The position numbers and the translations under genes are program-made. From an uncultured Eubacteriales bacterium (lineage in GTDB: Bacteria; Bacillota; Clostridia; Tissierellales; Peptoniphilaceae): a stretch of 26,690 nucleotides of DNA. Within the stretch, counting starts at the first letter, position 1, and each line of letters begins with the position of its first letter. This document shows positions 13,538 to 22,108 of the stretch, piece by piece. The notes under the pieces are model-generated. The model saw nothing but the letters and a program-made list of their open reading frames with translations, did not search any database and was not told where the DNA came from. The stretch is from positions 1 to 26,690 of the forward strand of contig UQDI01000026.1 of NCBI GenBank assembly GCA_900539725.1. The letters run 5' to 3'.

Positions 13538-14911
13538 GTGTTTGAAATAATTAAAGTAAATGCTGTTAACAAATTAATTAAAAGTGTATTATTAATTGCT
13601 GTAATACTATTATTTAGAAAATCATTTAATAGAAAAAGTATAAAATATGCCAATAAAATTATGTGGTCATTACTTTTTGTGTATTTGATAATTCCTTTTG
13701 GTCTGCAAATAAATATAGATAACGCTAGCTATGGACCTATATTAGATGCATGCTTTTCATTTATCAAGCAATTAAATGAGTATACAGAGTTATTACTTAT
13801 AAAATTCTCAAATGTTTTATATTTAAAAAAACGATTGATAGCAGCAATATTGTTTTTAATATATATAATATTTACAGCTATAAAAACTAATAAAGCTTTG
13901 AGAAGTGCTAATAAAGTCAATAATCTTAGCATTAATGAGTATATAAGCTCGTTTAATCTAAAAAGAAGAGTAGAAGTTTTAATTAATGATAAGCTCGAAA
14001 CACCAGTAAGCTATGGATTTTTTAAGCCAAAGATTATTTTGCAAACATACATTTTAAAAGACGATATTATGTTAAAAAATGTAATTTATCATGAGATGAT
14101 GCATATAAAAAAATGTGATATATTTCTAAACTATTTAAAATATATGCTAGCATGTTTTTATTGGTACAATATATTTGTGCTTTTAGCTCTAAAATATATA
14201 GATGAAGATATGGAAATACTTTGTGATAAATTAGTTCTTGATAAAATGGGTGGATCAAACTTAGCGAAAAGAGAATATTTAGAAACAATGTATAAACTGT
14301 CTACAGTAGAAAATAAAAATGTAAATAAATTCGTGTCAGAATTAAATCCAACATTAGAAAGGATGAGGATTATGAGCTCATATAGAATAACAAAGCTTGG
14401 TGTACTATCATTAGTACTTGTATTTATCCTAAGTTTAAATTCATTTGCTTATTTTAACGTCGAACCGGATGATAAAGTAGTATCAAGCGTAAAAGCTCTG
14501 GACGAAGGAAATAAGCTACTTAGTGACAGAGTAGAGGTGATAGACAAAAACGAATATGAAAAAATTAATAAAATTTCAGATGATTTAATAGCGTTAAGAA
14601 AAATTGATATAAAAGATTATGACATTTTAGATGGGCTTGAAAGTAGAACATATAAATTTAATATGTTTTCATCTGATACAACATATCATAATGGCTTTAC
14701 AATTAAATTGAGCGAGATGTCTTGTAGCTCTGGATTGAATTATGAGATAATGATACAGGAAAACGAAAGGGTTATTTATGATGAGACATTTGATAAAGAA
14801 ACAATATTAAAAGTTAAGGCCAACCAAGATAATGAATATAAGGTAGTAATTATGAATAAACAAGGAAAAAAATTAAAATATAATATTCAGATTAATAGTT
14901 TTGTTAGATAG
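13538..14911 (+). CDS. BlaR1/MecR1-like M56 family membrane metallopeptidase
   Basis: 457 residues. Several membrane segments in the first 120 residues and another near 286-305 (VLSLVLVFILSL) frame a cytoplasmic zinc protease loop with HEMMH (185-189) and a downstream ELLCD-type ligand site, EILCD (226-230). This matches the BlaR1 signal protease, which on sensing a ligand inactivates the BlaI repressor. The extracellular C-terminal part (about 305-457) is only some 150 residues and lacks the SxxK/KTG motifs of the penicillin-binding sensor of BlaR1, so it probably senses something else. Starts at GTG 13538, four bases after the repressor's stop; an AAGGATG ribosome site lies in that gene's end. 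Confidence 0.85.
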   Translation: MFEIIKVNAVNKLIKSVLLIAVILLFRKSFNRKSIKYANKIMWSLLFVYLIIPFGLQINIDNASYGPILDACFSFIKQLNEYTELLLIKFSNVLYLKKRLIAAILFLIYIIFTAIKTNKALRSANKVNNLSINEYISSFNLKRRVEVLINDKLETPVSYGFFKPKIILQTYILKDDIMLKNVIYHEMMHIKKCDIFLNYLKYMLACFYWYNIFVLLALKYIDEDMEILCDKLVLDKMGGSNLAKREYLETMYKLSTVENKNVNKFVSELNPTLERMRIMSSYRITKLGVLSLVLVFILSLNSFAYFNVEPDDKVVSSVKALDEGNKLLSDRVEVIDKNEYEKINKISDDLIALRKIDIKDYDILDGLESRTYKFNMFSSDTTYHNGFTIKLSEMSCSSGLNYEIMIQENERVIYDETFDKETILKVKANQDNEYKVVIMNKQGKKLKYNIQINSFVR

Positions 14912-14981
14912 ATATTGAGATGTAGCAAAGGAATATTAAGAGATTTAAAATTTTATGATTTATACATAAGGAGGATTATAA

Positions 14982-15380
14982 ATGAGTAAAAGTAAAAAAA
15001 TAATATATGCCATGTTAATCATAGTAATAATTTTTGCAGCATATAAATTGATTAATAATAAAAATACAAATACAAATAATGAAGAAGTTTTATATCCATC
15101 TATTAACGATGAATTAATTAGTGAATTGGAAGAAGGAAAGAAAACATATCTATTTGACAGTGAAGGTGTTCTTAATGAATATCTAGCTAAAACATATCCA
15201 GATAGCAAGTTTGAGATAAAAGATAAAAAAGACAGTGACAAGACTGTAGTCTACACTATAAACCTAGCTGATAAGGATAAAGACATTGAATTAACTTTGA
15301 AGCAAAAGGAAATTGAAGTGAATAAAGAAAAGTTAAATATATGGGTTGTTACAGATAGTAAAGAAATAACAAAGAAGTAA
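14982..15380 (+). CDS. Small signal-anchored extracytoplasmic protein, unknown
   Basis: 132 residues. One hydrophobic segment near the N-terminus (about 7-23, IIYAMLIIVIIFAAYKL), then a lysine/aspartate-rich soluble part without cysteines, predicted outside the cell. AAGGAGG precedes ATG 14982. It lies 70 nt after the M56 gene with no terminator and ends at the second copy of terminator repeat A, so it is probably the last gene of the cassette. No family recognised. Confidence 0.7.
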   Translation: MSKSKKIIYAMLIIVIIFAAYKLINNKNTNTNNEEVLYPSINDELISELEEGKKTYLFDSEGVLNEYLAKTYPDSKFEIKDKKDSDKTVVYTINLADKDKDIELTLKQKEIEVNKEKLNIWVVTDSKEITKK

Positions 15381-15388
15381 ATAGATTG

Positions 15389-15432
15389 TATAAGGGCTTA
15401 GTGATTAAGTCCTTATATTTTTGCAAAAATAT
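15389..15432 (+). repeat. Terminator repeat A, copy 2
   Basis: Identical over 44 nt to 11734-11777: hairpin TATAAGGGCTTA/TAAGTCCTTATA plus T run and the ATATTTTTGCAAAAATAT palindrome (15415-15432). It terminates the cassette just before the purC promoter. Confidence 0.88.
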
Positions 15433-15443
15433 TTCCATAATGA

Positions 15444-15472
15444 TTGAAAAATGTTTTTCTAAGTGATATAAT
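15444..15472 (+). promoter_or_regulatory. Promoter of the pur operon
   Basis: TTGAAA (15444-15449) and TATAAT (15467-15472), 17 nt apart, with TG one base before the -10. The predicted leader is only about 24 nt, which leaves no room for a purine riboswitch. Confidence 0.8.
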
Positions 15473-15502
15473 TAGAATGTAATTTTTAAGGAGGATGACG
15501 AC

Positions 15503-16210
15503 ATGGAAAAGTTAGAACAAGTATATGAAGGCAAGGCAAAGAAGGTCTTCAAGACTGATGACCCTAAGAAATTTATCTTGTCTTACAAGGACGATGCTAC
15601 TGCATTTAACGGCAAGAAGAAAGGCACTATAGTTGGCAAAGGTGTTGTTAACAACAAGATGAGTAACTTCTTCTTCCAAAAGCTTGAAAAAGAAGGCATT
15701 CCAACTATATATCTAGAAGAATTAAACGACAGAGAAACTTTGGTTAAGGCTGTTGAGATAGTTCCGCTAGAAGTTATAGTTAGAAACGTAACTGCAGGCA
15801 GCTTCTCTAAGAGGATGGGTGTTGAAGAAGGTAAGGAATTACTTCACCCAATAGTTGAGTTCTCATACAAGTCAGATCCACTTGATGATCCATTTATTAA
15901 CGATGATTATGCTACAGCGCTTGGTCTTGCTACTAAAGAAGAAGTAGAAACTATAAAGGACTACGCAAGAAAGGTAAATGACTACCTTTGCAAGCACTTT
16001 AAATCTGTTGGCATAAGACTTGTTGACTTCAAGCTTGAATTTGGTAGATATGACGGCAAGATCATCTTAGCTGACGAAATCAGCCCAGATACTATGAGAC
16101 TTTGGGACTACGAAACTAACGAAAAGCTTGATAAAGACAGGTTCAGACGTGACCTTGGTAATGTTGAAGATGCATACCACGAAGTCATGAGAAGACTTGG
16201 ACTAGAATAA
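15503..16210 (+). CDS. purC: Phosphoribosylaminoimidazole-succinocarboxamide synthase (SAICAR synthetase)
   Basis: 235 residues, normal length. It condenses CAIR with aspartate using ATP in the sixth to eighth step region of IMP synthesis. Family features are the N-terminal VYEGKAKKVF nucleotide-binding loop, the VIVRNVTAGSFSKR block and LADEISPDTMRLWD near the C-terminus. AAGGAGG precedes ATG 15503. It is the first gene of a four-gene operon and its stop overlaps the purF start by one base (TAATG). Confidence 0.96.
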   Translation: MEKLEQVYEGKAKKVFKTDDPKKFILSYKDDATAFNGKKKGTIVGKGVVNNKMSNFFFQKLEKEGIPTIYLEELNDRETLVKAVEIVPLEVIVRNVTAGSFSKRMGVEEGKELLHPIVEFSYKSDPLDDPFINDDYATALGLATKEEVETIKDYARKVNDYLCKHFKSVGIRLVDFKLEFGRYDGKIILADEISPDTMRLWDYETNEKLDKDRFRRDLGNVEDAYHEVMRRLGLE

Positions 16211-17598
16211 TGTTTGATAAAATACATGAAGAGTGCGGCGTTTTCGGAGCTTATTCACTTAAACACGAAGACGTCTCAACTCTGATTTACTACGGATTAT
16301 TCGCTTTACAGCACAGAGGACAAGAATCTTGCGGTATTGCTGTAACAGATACCAAAATGAGCCAAAACATCCAGGTTTATAAAAACATGGGTCTAGTTAA
16401 TGATGTTTTTAATAAAGATAATTTAGCTAAACTTAATGGCAATCTTGGTGTTGGACACGTTAGATACTCAACTTCAGGCAATTCTACTGTTTCTAACGCA
16501 CAGCCACTAGTTATAAATTACTGGAAAGGCACTTTAGCCATCGCTCACAACGGCAACATTGTTAATCAAAAAGCACTTAAGGATGAACTTTCACAAACAG
16601 GAGCCATATTTCAAACGACTTCTGACTCAGAAATCATTCCTTATCTTATAGCAAGAGCTAGACTTGAGTCAAAATCTGTTGAAGAAGCAGTTGTTAAGGC
16701 TATGCCAAAGATAGTTGGCGCATACTCACTAGCTATAGCAAGTCCTAAAAAGTTAATAGCCGCAAGAGATCCGAACGGTTTCCATCCACTTTGTATTGGT
16801 CAAAAGGATGATACATACTTTGTATCTAGCGAATCATGCGCTTTAGATGCAGTTGGAGCAAAGTTTATAAGAGATGTTGAGCCAGGTGAAGTTGTCATAG
16901 TTACTGAAGAAGGTATTAAATCTGTATATAAATATGAAGCTAAAAAATCTGTATGTATATTTGAATACATCTACTTCTCAAGACCTGACTCAGTTGTCGA
17001 CGGCATCAGCGTTTATGAAGCAAGATTAAACGCAGGAAGGATGCTTCACAAGAGATATCCAGTCGATGCAGACGTAGTCGTTGGCGTTCCAGACTCAGGT
17101 ACACCAGCAGCATACGGCTATGCACAAGCAGCTAATATACCATTCTCCATAGCTTTCATCAAGAATAATTATGTTGGTAGAACCTTTATCAAGCCTACAC
17201 AAGATCAAAGATCACAAGGCGTTTCTATCAAGCTAAATATTCTTAAAGATGAGGTTAAAGATAAAAAGATAGTTTTGGTCGATGACTCCATCGTTAGAGG
17301 AACGACTATGAAAAATATTGTTAAACAGCTTAAGGAGCTTGGTGCTAAGGAAGTTCATGTTAGAATATCCTCGCCACCATTCTTATATCCATGCTTCTAC
17401 GGTACTGATGTGCCGACAAATAAGGAGCTAATCGCGTTTAAGTATACTCAAGATGAAATCAGGGACTACATTGGCTGTGATTCGCTTGGTTACTTAAAGG
17501 TAGAGGACCTAAAGGAGCTTGTTGAAGGACGCTGTGACTATTGCAACGCCTGCTTTACTGGTAATTATCCAACAGAGGTGGAAGATGGACAAATATAA
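16210..17598 (+). CDS. purF: Amidophosphoribosyltransferase
   Basis: 462 residues. First committed enzyme of purine synthesis: it uses glutamine and PRPP to make phosphoribosylamine. The N-terminal segment MFDKIHEE precedes Cys9 of ECGVFG, the catalytic cysteine exposed by propeptide removal. The glutaminase signature LQHRGQESCGIA, the PRPP loop VLVDDSIVRGTTM and C-terminal CDYCNAC, with further cysteines at CIFEY and YPCFYG, indicate the Fe-S cluster type of B. subtilis. Start ATG 16210 overlaps the purC stop. The last 14 nt overlap purB. Confidence 0.96.
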   Translation: MFDKIHEECGVFGAYSLKHEDVSTLIYYGLFALQHRGQESCGIAVTDTKMSQNIQVYKNMGLVNDVFNKDNLAKLNGNLGVGHVRYSTSGNSTVSNAQPLVINYWKGTLAIAHNGNIVNQKALKDELSQTGAIFQTTSDSEIIPYLIARARLESKSVEEAVVKAMPKIVGAYSLAIASPKKLIAARDPNGFHPLCIGQKDDTYFVSSESCALDAVGAKFIRDVEPGEVVIVTEEGIKSVYKYEAKKSVCIFEYIYFSRPDSVVDGISVYEARLNAGRMLHKRYPVDADVVVGVPDSGTPAAYGYAQAANIPFSIAFIKNNYVGRTFIKPTQDQRSQGVSIKLNILKDEVKDKKIVLVDDSIVRGTTMKNIVKQLKELGAKEVHVRISSPPFLYPCFYGTDVPTNKELIAFKYTQDEIRDYIGCDSLGYLKVEDLKELVEGRCDYCNACFTGNYPTEVEDGQI

Positions 17599-19021
17599 TA
17601 AATATATATCGCCGTTCTCAGAAAGATACTCTTCTAAAGAGATGCAGTATATATTTTCAGAAGAATATAAATTTAAAACATGGAGAAAGATGTGGATAGC
17701 CCTTGCAGAAGCTGAAAAAGAGATGGGTCTAGACATATCAGATGAAGCCATCGAAGAGATGAAGGCTAATAAGGACAATCTTAACATCGAAGTCGCAAAA
17801 GAGAGGGAAAAGCTTGTGCGTCACGATGTTATGAGCCATGTCTACGCCTATGGTCTTCAAGCTCCAAAGGCGAAGGCAATCATTCACTTAGGAGCAACTA
17901 GCTGCTACGTTGGTGATAACACTGACCTTATCACTATGCACGAGGCTCTTAAGCTTATCAGAAAAAAAGTTCTTACTGTTATGAAAAACCTTAGGGACTT
18001 TGCCATGAAGTATAAGGACCTTGACACACTTGGCTACACTCACTATCAAGCAGCTCAACCAACTACTGTTGGCAAGAGAGCCTCGCTATGGCTTCAAGAC
18101 CTATACATGGACCTAGAAGAGCTAGATAAATTATTAGCTGATTACAAACTACTTGGCTCAAAGGGAACTACAGGCACACAAGCCTCCTTCATGGAACTTT
18201 TTGACAATGACGAAGAAATAGTAAAGAAAGTCGATGAACTTATAGTGAAAAAACTTGGTTTCGACAAAGTTTTAACTATAAGCGGACAAACATATACAAG
18301 GAAAATAGATGCCAAGATACTTAATGTGCTTAGCTTAATCGCTCAAAGTGCATACAAGTTCTCAGGCGACTTAAGATTATTAGCAAATTTAAAGGAAATA
18401 GAAGAGCCACTAGAAAAGAATCAAATCGGTTCATCTGCCATGCCATATAAGAGAAATCCTATGCGTGCAGAAAGAATCGCATCTATTTCACGCTACATCA
18501 TAGTAAACTCGCTTAATCCGCAAATAACAGCCGCAACACAATGGTTCGAAAGAACACTTGATGACTCGGCTAATAAGAGGATAGCTGTGAGCGAGGCCTT
18601 CCTAGCACTTGATGGTGTACTTGATATATACATCAATGTTAGCGATGGACTTATAGTTTATGAAAATGTTATCAAGAAGCACTTAAACGAAGAGCTTCCA
18701 TTTATGATAACAGAAAATATACTCATGGAATGCGTTAAACGTGGCGGTGACAGACAAGCCCTTCATGACAAGATCAGAGTTCATTCAAGAAAAGCACAAA
18801 AGAGGATCAAGGAAGAGGGCAAGGACAATAATTTATTAAAGCTAATTTCTGACGACAAAGACTTTAACTTGACTATGGACGACATAGAAGAGATAAAGGC
18901 TGCATCAAAGATTAGCGGTAGAGCATCTTCACAAGTTGAAGAATTTGTAAGGGAAACTATTGACCCGATACTTGAAAAGAACAAGGACAGCATCGGTATC
19001 AAAGTTGAACTCAATGTTTAG
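17585..19021 (+). CDS. purB: Adenylosuccinate lyase
   Basis: 478 residues. It removes fumarate from SAICAR and from adenylosuccinate. Signature GSSAMPYKRNPMRAERI is present, with LGATSCYVGDNTDL, HYQAAQPTTVGKRASLWLQDL, GTTGTQASF and QWFERTLDDSANKR. Length and these blocks resemble the longer, eukaryote-like subgroup more than the shorter B. subtilis enzyme. In-frame sequence extends upstream to 17519 inside purF, but ATG 17585 with AGAGGTGG a few bases upstream gives the natural start MDKYNKYISPFSERY. Overlap with purF indicates translational coupling. Confidence 0.95.
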   Translation: MDKYNKYISPFSERYSSKEMQYIFSEEYKFKTWRKMWIALAEAEKEMGLDISDEAIEEMKANKDNLNIEVAKEREKLVRHDVMSHVYAYGLQAPKAKAIIHLGATSCYVGDNTDLITMHEALKLIRKKVLTVMKNLRDFAMKYKDLDTLGYTHYQAAQPTTVGKRASLWLQDLYMDLEELDKLLADYKLLGSKGTTGTQASFMELFDNDEEIVKKVDELIVKKLGFDKVLTISGQTYTRKIDAKILNVLSLIAQSAYKFSGDLRLLANLKEIEEPLEKNQIGSSAMPYKRNPMRAERIASISRYIIVNSLNPQITAATQWFERTLDDSANKRIAVSEAFLALDGVLDIYINVSDGLIVYENVIKKHLNEELPFMITENILMECVKRGGDRQALHDKIRVHSRKAQKRIKEEGKDNNLLKLISDDKDFNLTMDDIEEIKAASKISGRASSQVEEFVRETIDPILEKNKDSIGIKVELNV

Positions 19022-19030
19022 GAGGTATAT

Positions 19031-20305
19031 ATGATTACAGCTATAGTAGGAGCTAACTGGGGTGACGAAGGCAAAGGCAAAGTAACTGATATGCTAGCAT
19101 GTAATGCAGATTATGTAGTTAGATTTCAAGGCGGAGCCAACGCTGGCCACACTATTATCAATAATTATGGTAGATTTGCACTTCATCTATTGCCATCAGG
19201 AGTATTTAATGAAAACACTGTCAGTATACTTGCCAATGGCGTTGCACTAAACATACCATTCTTCATTAACGAGCTTAAATCAATAGTGGACGCAGGCGTT
19301 AAAGAGCCAAAAGTTTATGTATCTGATAGAGCACAAATAGTTATGCCATATCATATAGATTTTGATAAGTACGAAGAAGAAAGACTTAGCAAGGCATCCT
19401 TTGGCTCGACTAAATCAGGTATTGCATATATATTTGCAGATAAATATCAAAAGATAGGCTTTGAAGTGAATGAGCTTTACGACGAAGAATATCTTTCAGA
19501 AAAATTAGATTTGATATTGCCAATCAAAAACGCCATACTTAAGGAGCTTTATCATAAAGAGCCGCTAAAGAAGGAAGACGTTTTAAAGACACTTCTTGAA
19601 TATGGCGAAATGATCAAGCCATATGTTAAAAACACATCCAAAATGCTTAGAAAAGCTATCAAAGATGGCAAGAAGATCTTATTTGAAGGTCAATTAGGTA
19701 CACTAAAGGACACTGATCACGGCATCTACCCAATGGTAACAAGCTCATCAACACTAGCTGGCTACGCATCTATAGGAGCTGGAGTGCCACCGTATGAAAT
19801 CAAAAACATCATCGCAGTAACAAAGGCATATTCATCAGCAGTAGGTGCAGGCGAGTTCGTAAGTGAAATTTTTGATGAAGAAGCAAATGAGCTTAGGACT
19901 CATGGCGGTGACAAAGGTGAGTTCGGCGCAACAACAGGTAGACCTAGAAGAGTTGGCTGGTTCGACGTAGTCGCAACAAAGTACGGCATCGAAATGCAAG
20001 GCGCAACAGATATCGCCTTCATGGTTATAGACGCGCTTAGCTACCTAGATGAAATACCAGTTTGTGTTAGCTACGACATAGACGGCGAGATAACAGATGA
20101 ATTCCCTAATACATCCAAGCTTAAAAAAGCAAAACCAGTTTTAGAAAGACTTAAGGGATGGAAGAGCGACATAAGAGGCATAACTAAGTACGAAGAGCTT
20201 CCGAAAGAAGCAAGGGATTACATCGAGTTCATCGAAGAAAAACTTGGCAAAAAATTTAAATACATTTCTACAGGACCAAAGAGAGAAGAAATGATAATAA
20301 GATAA
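19031..20305 (+). CDS. purA: Adenylosuccinate synthetase
   Basis: 424 residues, normal length. It converts IMP and aspartate to adenylosuccinate with GTP, the substrate of PurB encoded just upstream. GANWGDEGKGKVTD forms the N-terminal GTP loop, GGANAGHTI follows, and KGEFGATTGRPRRVGWFD lies in the C-terminal third. AGGAGG precedes ATG 19031, nine bases after the purB stop. A terminator repeat begins at its stop codon. Confidence 0.96.
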   Translation: MITAIVGANWGDEGKGKVTDMLACNADYVVRFQGGANAGHTIINNYGRFALHLLPSGVFNENTVSILANGVALNIPFFINELKSIVDAGVKEPKVYVSDRAQIVMPYHIDFDKYEEERLSKASFGSTKSGIAYIFADKYQKIGFEVNELYDEEYLSEKLDLILPIKNAILKELYHKEPLKKEDVLKTLLEYGEMIKPYVKNTSKMLRKAIKDGKKILFEGQLGTLKDTDHGIYPMVTSSSTLAGYASIGAGVPPYEIKNIIAVTKAYSSAVGAGEFVSEIFDEEANELRTHGGDKGEFGATTGRPRRVGWFDVVATKYGIEMQGATDIAFMVIDALSYLDEIPVCVSYDIDGEITDEFPNTSKLKKAKPVLERLKGWKSDIRGITKYEELPKEARDYIEFIEEKLGKKFKYISTGPKREEMIIR

Positions 20306-20353
20306 AGATTAACTACGCTTGTGTATATGAGCGTAGTTTTTTTGTTGCAAATG
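20302..20353 (+). repeat. Terminator repeat B, copy 1
   Basis: AACTACGCT and AGCGTAGTT form a 9-bp perfect stem followed by seven T and TTGCAAATG. The 52 nt, which begin at the purA stop codon, recur with one substitution at 21997-22048 and, slightly shortened, at 23827-23877. It terminates purA, and its TTGCAA serves as the -35 of the next gene. Confidence 0.9.
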
Positions 20354-20373
20354 AATTTTAGCAGTGTTATAAT
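20345..20373 (+). promoter_or_regulatory. Promoter of the ABC exporter gene
   Basis: TTGCAA (20345-20350, inside repeat B) and TATAAT (20368-20373), 17 nt apart, with TG before the -10. Confidence 0.7.
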
Positions 20374-20404
20374 AATTATGTTGAACTACAAGGGAGGACT
20401 TAAT

Positions 20405-22000
20405 ATGGAACTAAAAAAATCGAAAAAAGAAATGTTAAAGCTTGTTAATATACCTAGCTTTATCTTGCTACTTGCACTTTGCTTATTATCAGCAATATTA
20501 TTTGTCATAGCACCAATCACCTTAAACACGGTTATTGAAAATGTTGGCAGGATTGGCGTTTATGATATACTTAAAGTTATATCAATACTAGCACTTGGAT
20601 ACATAGTTGATTTTATCTCTGTTTTCACAAAGAATCAGCTTGTGCAAGATTATCATACAAAAGGTGCTGGTCTTATTTATAGCGATATATTTAAATTAGA
20701 CTACGATAAATACATAAACGAGGGGCCAACAGCACTTCGCGAGCTTGCTTACAACGCGGTTGAAGCATATGCTAGTTTTTATTTTGACGTTATACCAAAT
20801 CTTCTTGTCAATGTTGTAACCATAGTCGTAACGATAGCAGTTGCTTGGTCATTTAATTATATTGCAGCTCTCTTCATGCTTGCAATCATCCCAATTCACT
20901 ACTTTGGATTTAAGGCACTTAATAAAAAGCTATCTAAACTATCAATAAATTTGCAAAGCATAAGTAGTGAATCATTCAAAAATATTAATTCACTTATTTC
21001 ACAAGTTGATTTTATTAAACAAAATGCTGAGAATGAAAATTTATTACCAGCGATTGAAGATAATATTTATAAATCAGAAGGAGTTAGAAAGAAAGTTAAT
21101 TACGTAGCCAATGGTGCATCAGGCTTACTTATAGGGCTAAATCAAATCATACAGAATTTGGTAATCATATTCTTAGCTGCTCTTGCACTTAATGATAAGA
21201 ACAATTTTGGCTCAGTAATATTTGTTATGCTAGTTTTTCCTTACTTTTCTAATGCTATTAGAGGTTTATCTTTTACAAATTTAGGCTTTGCCAATGTAAA
21301 AGCAGCTGATAATTTTTTAAAGACACTTATAGATTTCAAAGCAAAAGATGGTTCAAAGCCTATGCCAGCGAAAATTGAAAGCATAAAATTTGGCATCGAC
21401 AAGGTCAATATACTTGATAAAAATTTACTTAATAATGTAAAGATGGAGTTTAAAAAAGGAGATATTGTCGGTGTTATGGGTGAGAGTGGTACTGGCAAGA
21501 GCACTCTATTAAAACTTATACCAAAGTTTAGAGAAACAGATGGTATATATATAAATGATATTCCTATAAGTGAGATAAAAAATAAAGATTATCTAAGAAA
21601 AGTTTCTTACTACTCGCAAAACACACCAATTATTACAGATACTTTATATAATAATTTAAATTTTGGACGCAAAAAAGTTTCTAAAGCAATATATGAAGCA
21701 ATGCCGTTCTTAGCTAAGTTTACAAATCTAGATGAAATGATAGTTGAGAATGGAGCAAATTTATCAGGTGGAGACAAACAAAGGATAGCTCTTTCTAGAT
21801 ATTTTACAGAAGATGCTGACATAGTTATACTTGATGAGCCTACATCTTCGTTAGATAAAGAAACTGAAGAAGAGCTTATGAAAGAAATACTAAAAGATAC
21901 TAAGGATAAGATTGTCTTTATAATTAGTCATAACAAAGAAATTATGAAGTATTGTTCATATCTTGTTGAAATAAAAAATAAAACAGCAACAGTTTTATAA
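20405..22000 (+). CDS. ABC transporter, fused membrane and ATPase domains (half-exporter)
   Basis: 531 residues. The first 310 or so hold about six membrane segments; the C-terminal part is the ATPase with Walker A GESGTGKST (about 359-367), a Q-loop YYSQNTP, signature LSGGDKQ (about 451-457), Walker B IVILDEPTSSLD and switch His in ISHNKE. It probably works as a homodimer exporting an unknown substrate. The in-frame extension to 20321 crosses the promoter; ATG 20405 behind GGGAGGA is the likely start. The gene sits alone between copies 1 and 2 of repeat B, and the last codons of the gene are part of the sequence shared with copy 3. Confidence 0.9.
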   Translation: MELKKSKKEMLKLVNIPSFILLLALCLLSAILFVIAPITLNTVIENVGRIGVYDILKVISILALGYIVDFISVFTKNQLVQDYHTKGAGLIYSDIFKLDYDKYINEGPTALRELAYNAVEAYASFYFDVIPNLLVNVVTIVVTIAVAWSFNYIAALFMLAIIPIHYFGFKALNKKLSKLSINLQSISSESFKNINSLISQVDFIKQNAENENLLPAIEDNIYKSEGVRKKVNYVANGASGLLIGLNQIIQNLVIIFLAALALNDKNNFGSVIFVMLVFPYFSNAIRGLSFTNLGFANVKAADNFLKTLIDFKAKDGSKPMPAKIESIKFGIDKVNILDKNLLNNVKMEFKKGDIVGVMGESGTGKSTLLKLIPKFRETDGIYINDIPISEIKNKDYLRKVSYYSQNTPIITDTLYNNLNFGRKKVSKAIYEAMPFLAKFTNLDEMIVENGANLSGGDKQRIALSRYFTEDADIVILDEPTSSLDKETEEELMKEILKDTKDKIVFIISHNKEIMKYCSYLVEIKNKTATVL

Positions 22001-22048
22001 AGATTAACTACGCTTGTGTATACGAGCGTAGTTTTTTTGTTGCAAATG
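21989..22048 (+). repeat. Terminator repeat B, copy 2 (long form)
   Basis: Same hairpin as copy 1, with one base different in the loop (TATACG for TATATG). Compared with copy 3 the identity starts earlier, at 21989, within the last codons of the ABC exporter gene. Confidence 0.9.
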
Positions 22049-22070
22049 GGTGGGGTACTTGTGATATAAT
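22040..22070 (+). promoter_or_regulatory. Putative promoter of the ABC ATPase/permease pair
   Basis: TTGCAA (22040-22045, in the repeat) and TATAAT (22065-22070) with TG one base before the -10. The spacer is 19 nt, longer than ideal, so the extended -10 may carry most of the strength. Confidence 0.6.
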
Positions 22071-22108
22071 AAAAATGTATTTAAATGTAGCGATTAAGGA
22101 GCATGATA

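Noticed and set aside
15473..15502. Purine riboswitch upstream of purC
   Set aside because: The predicted leader is about 24 nt, too short for the aptamer.
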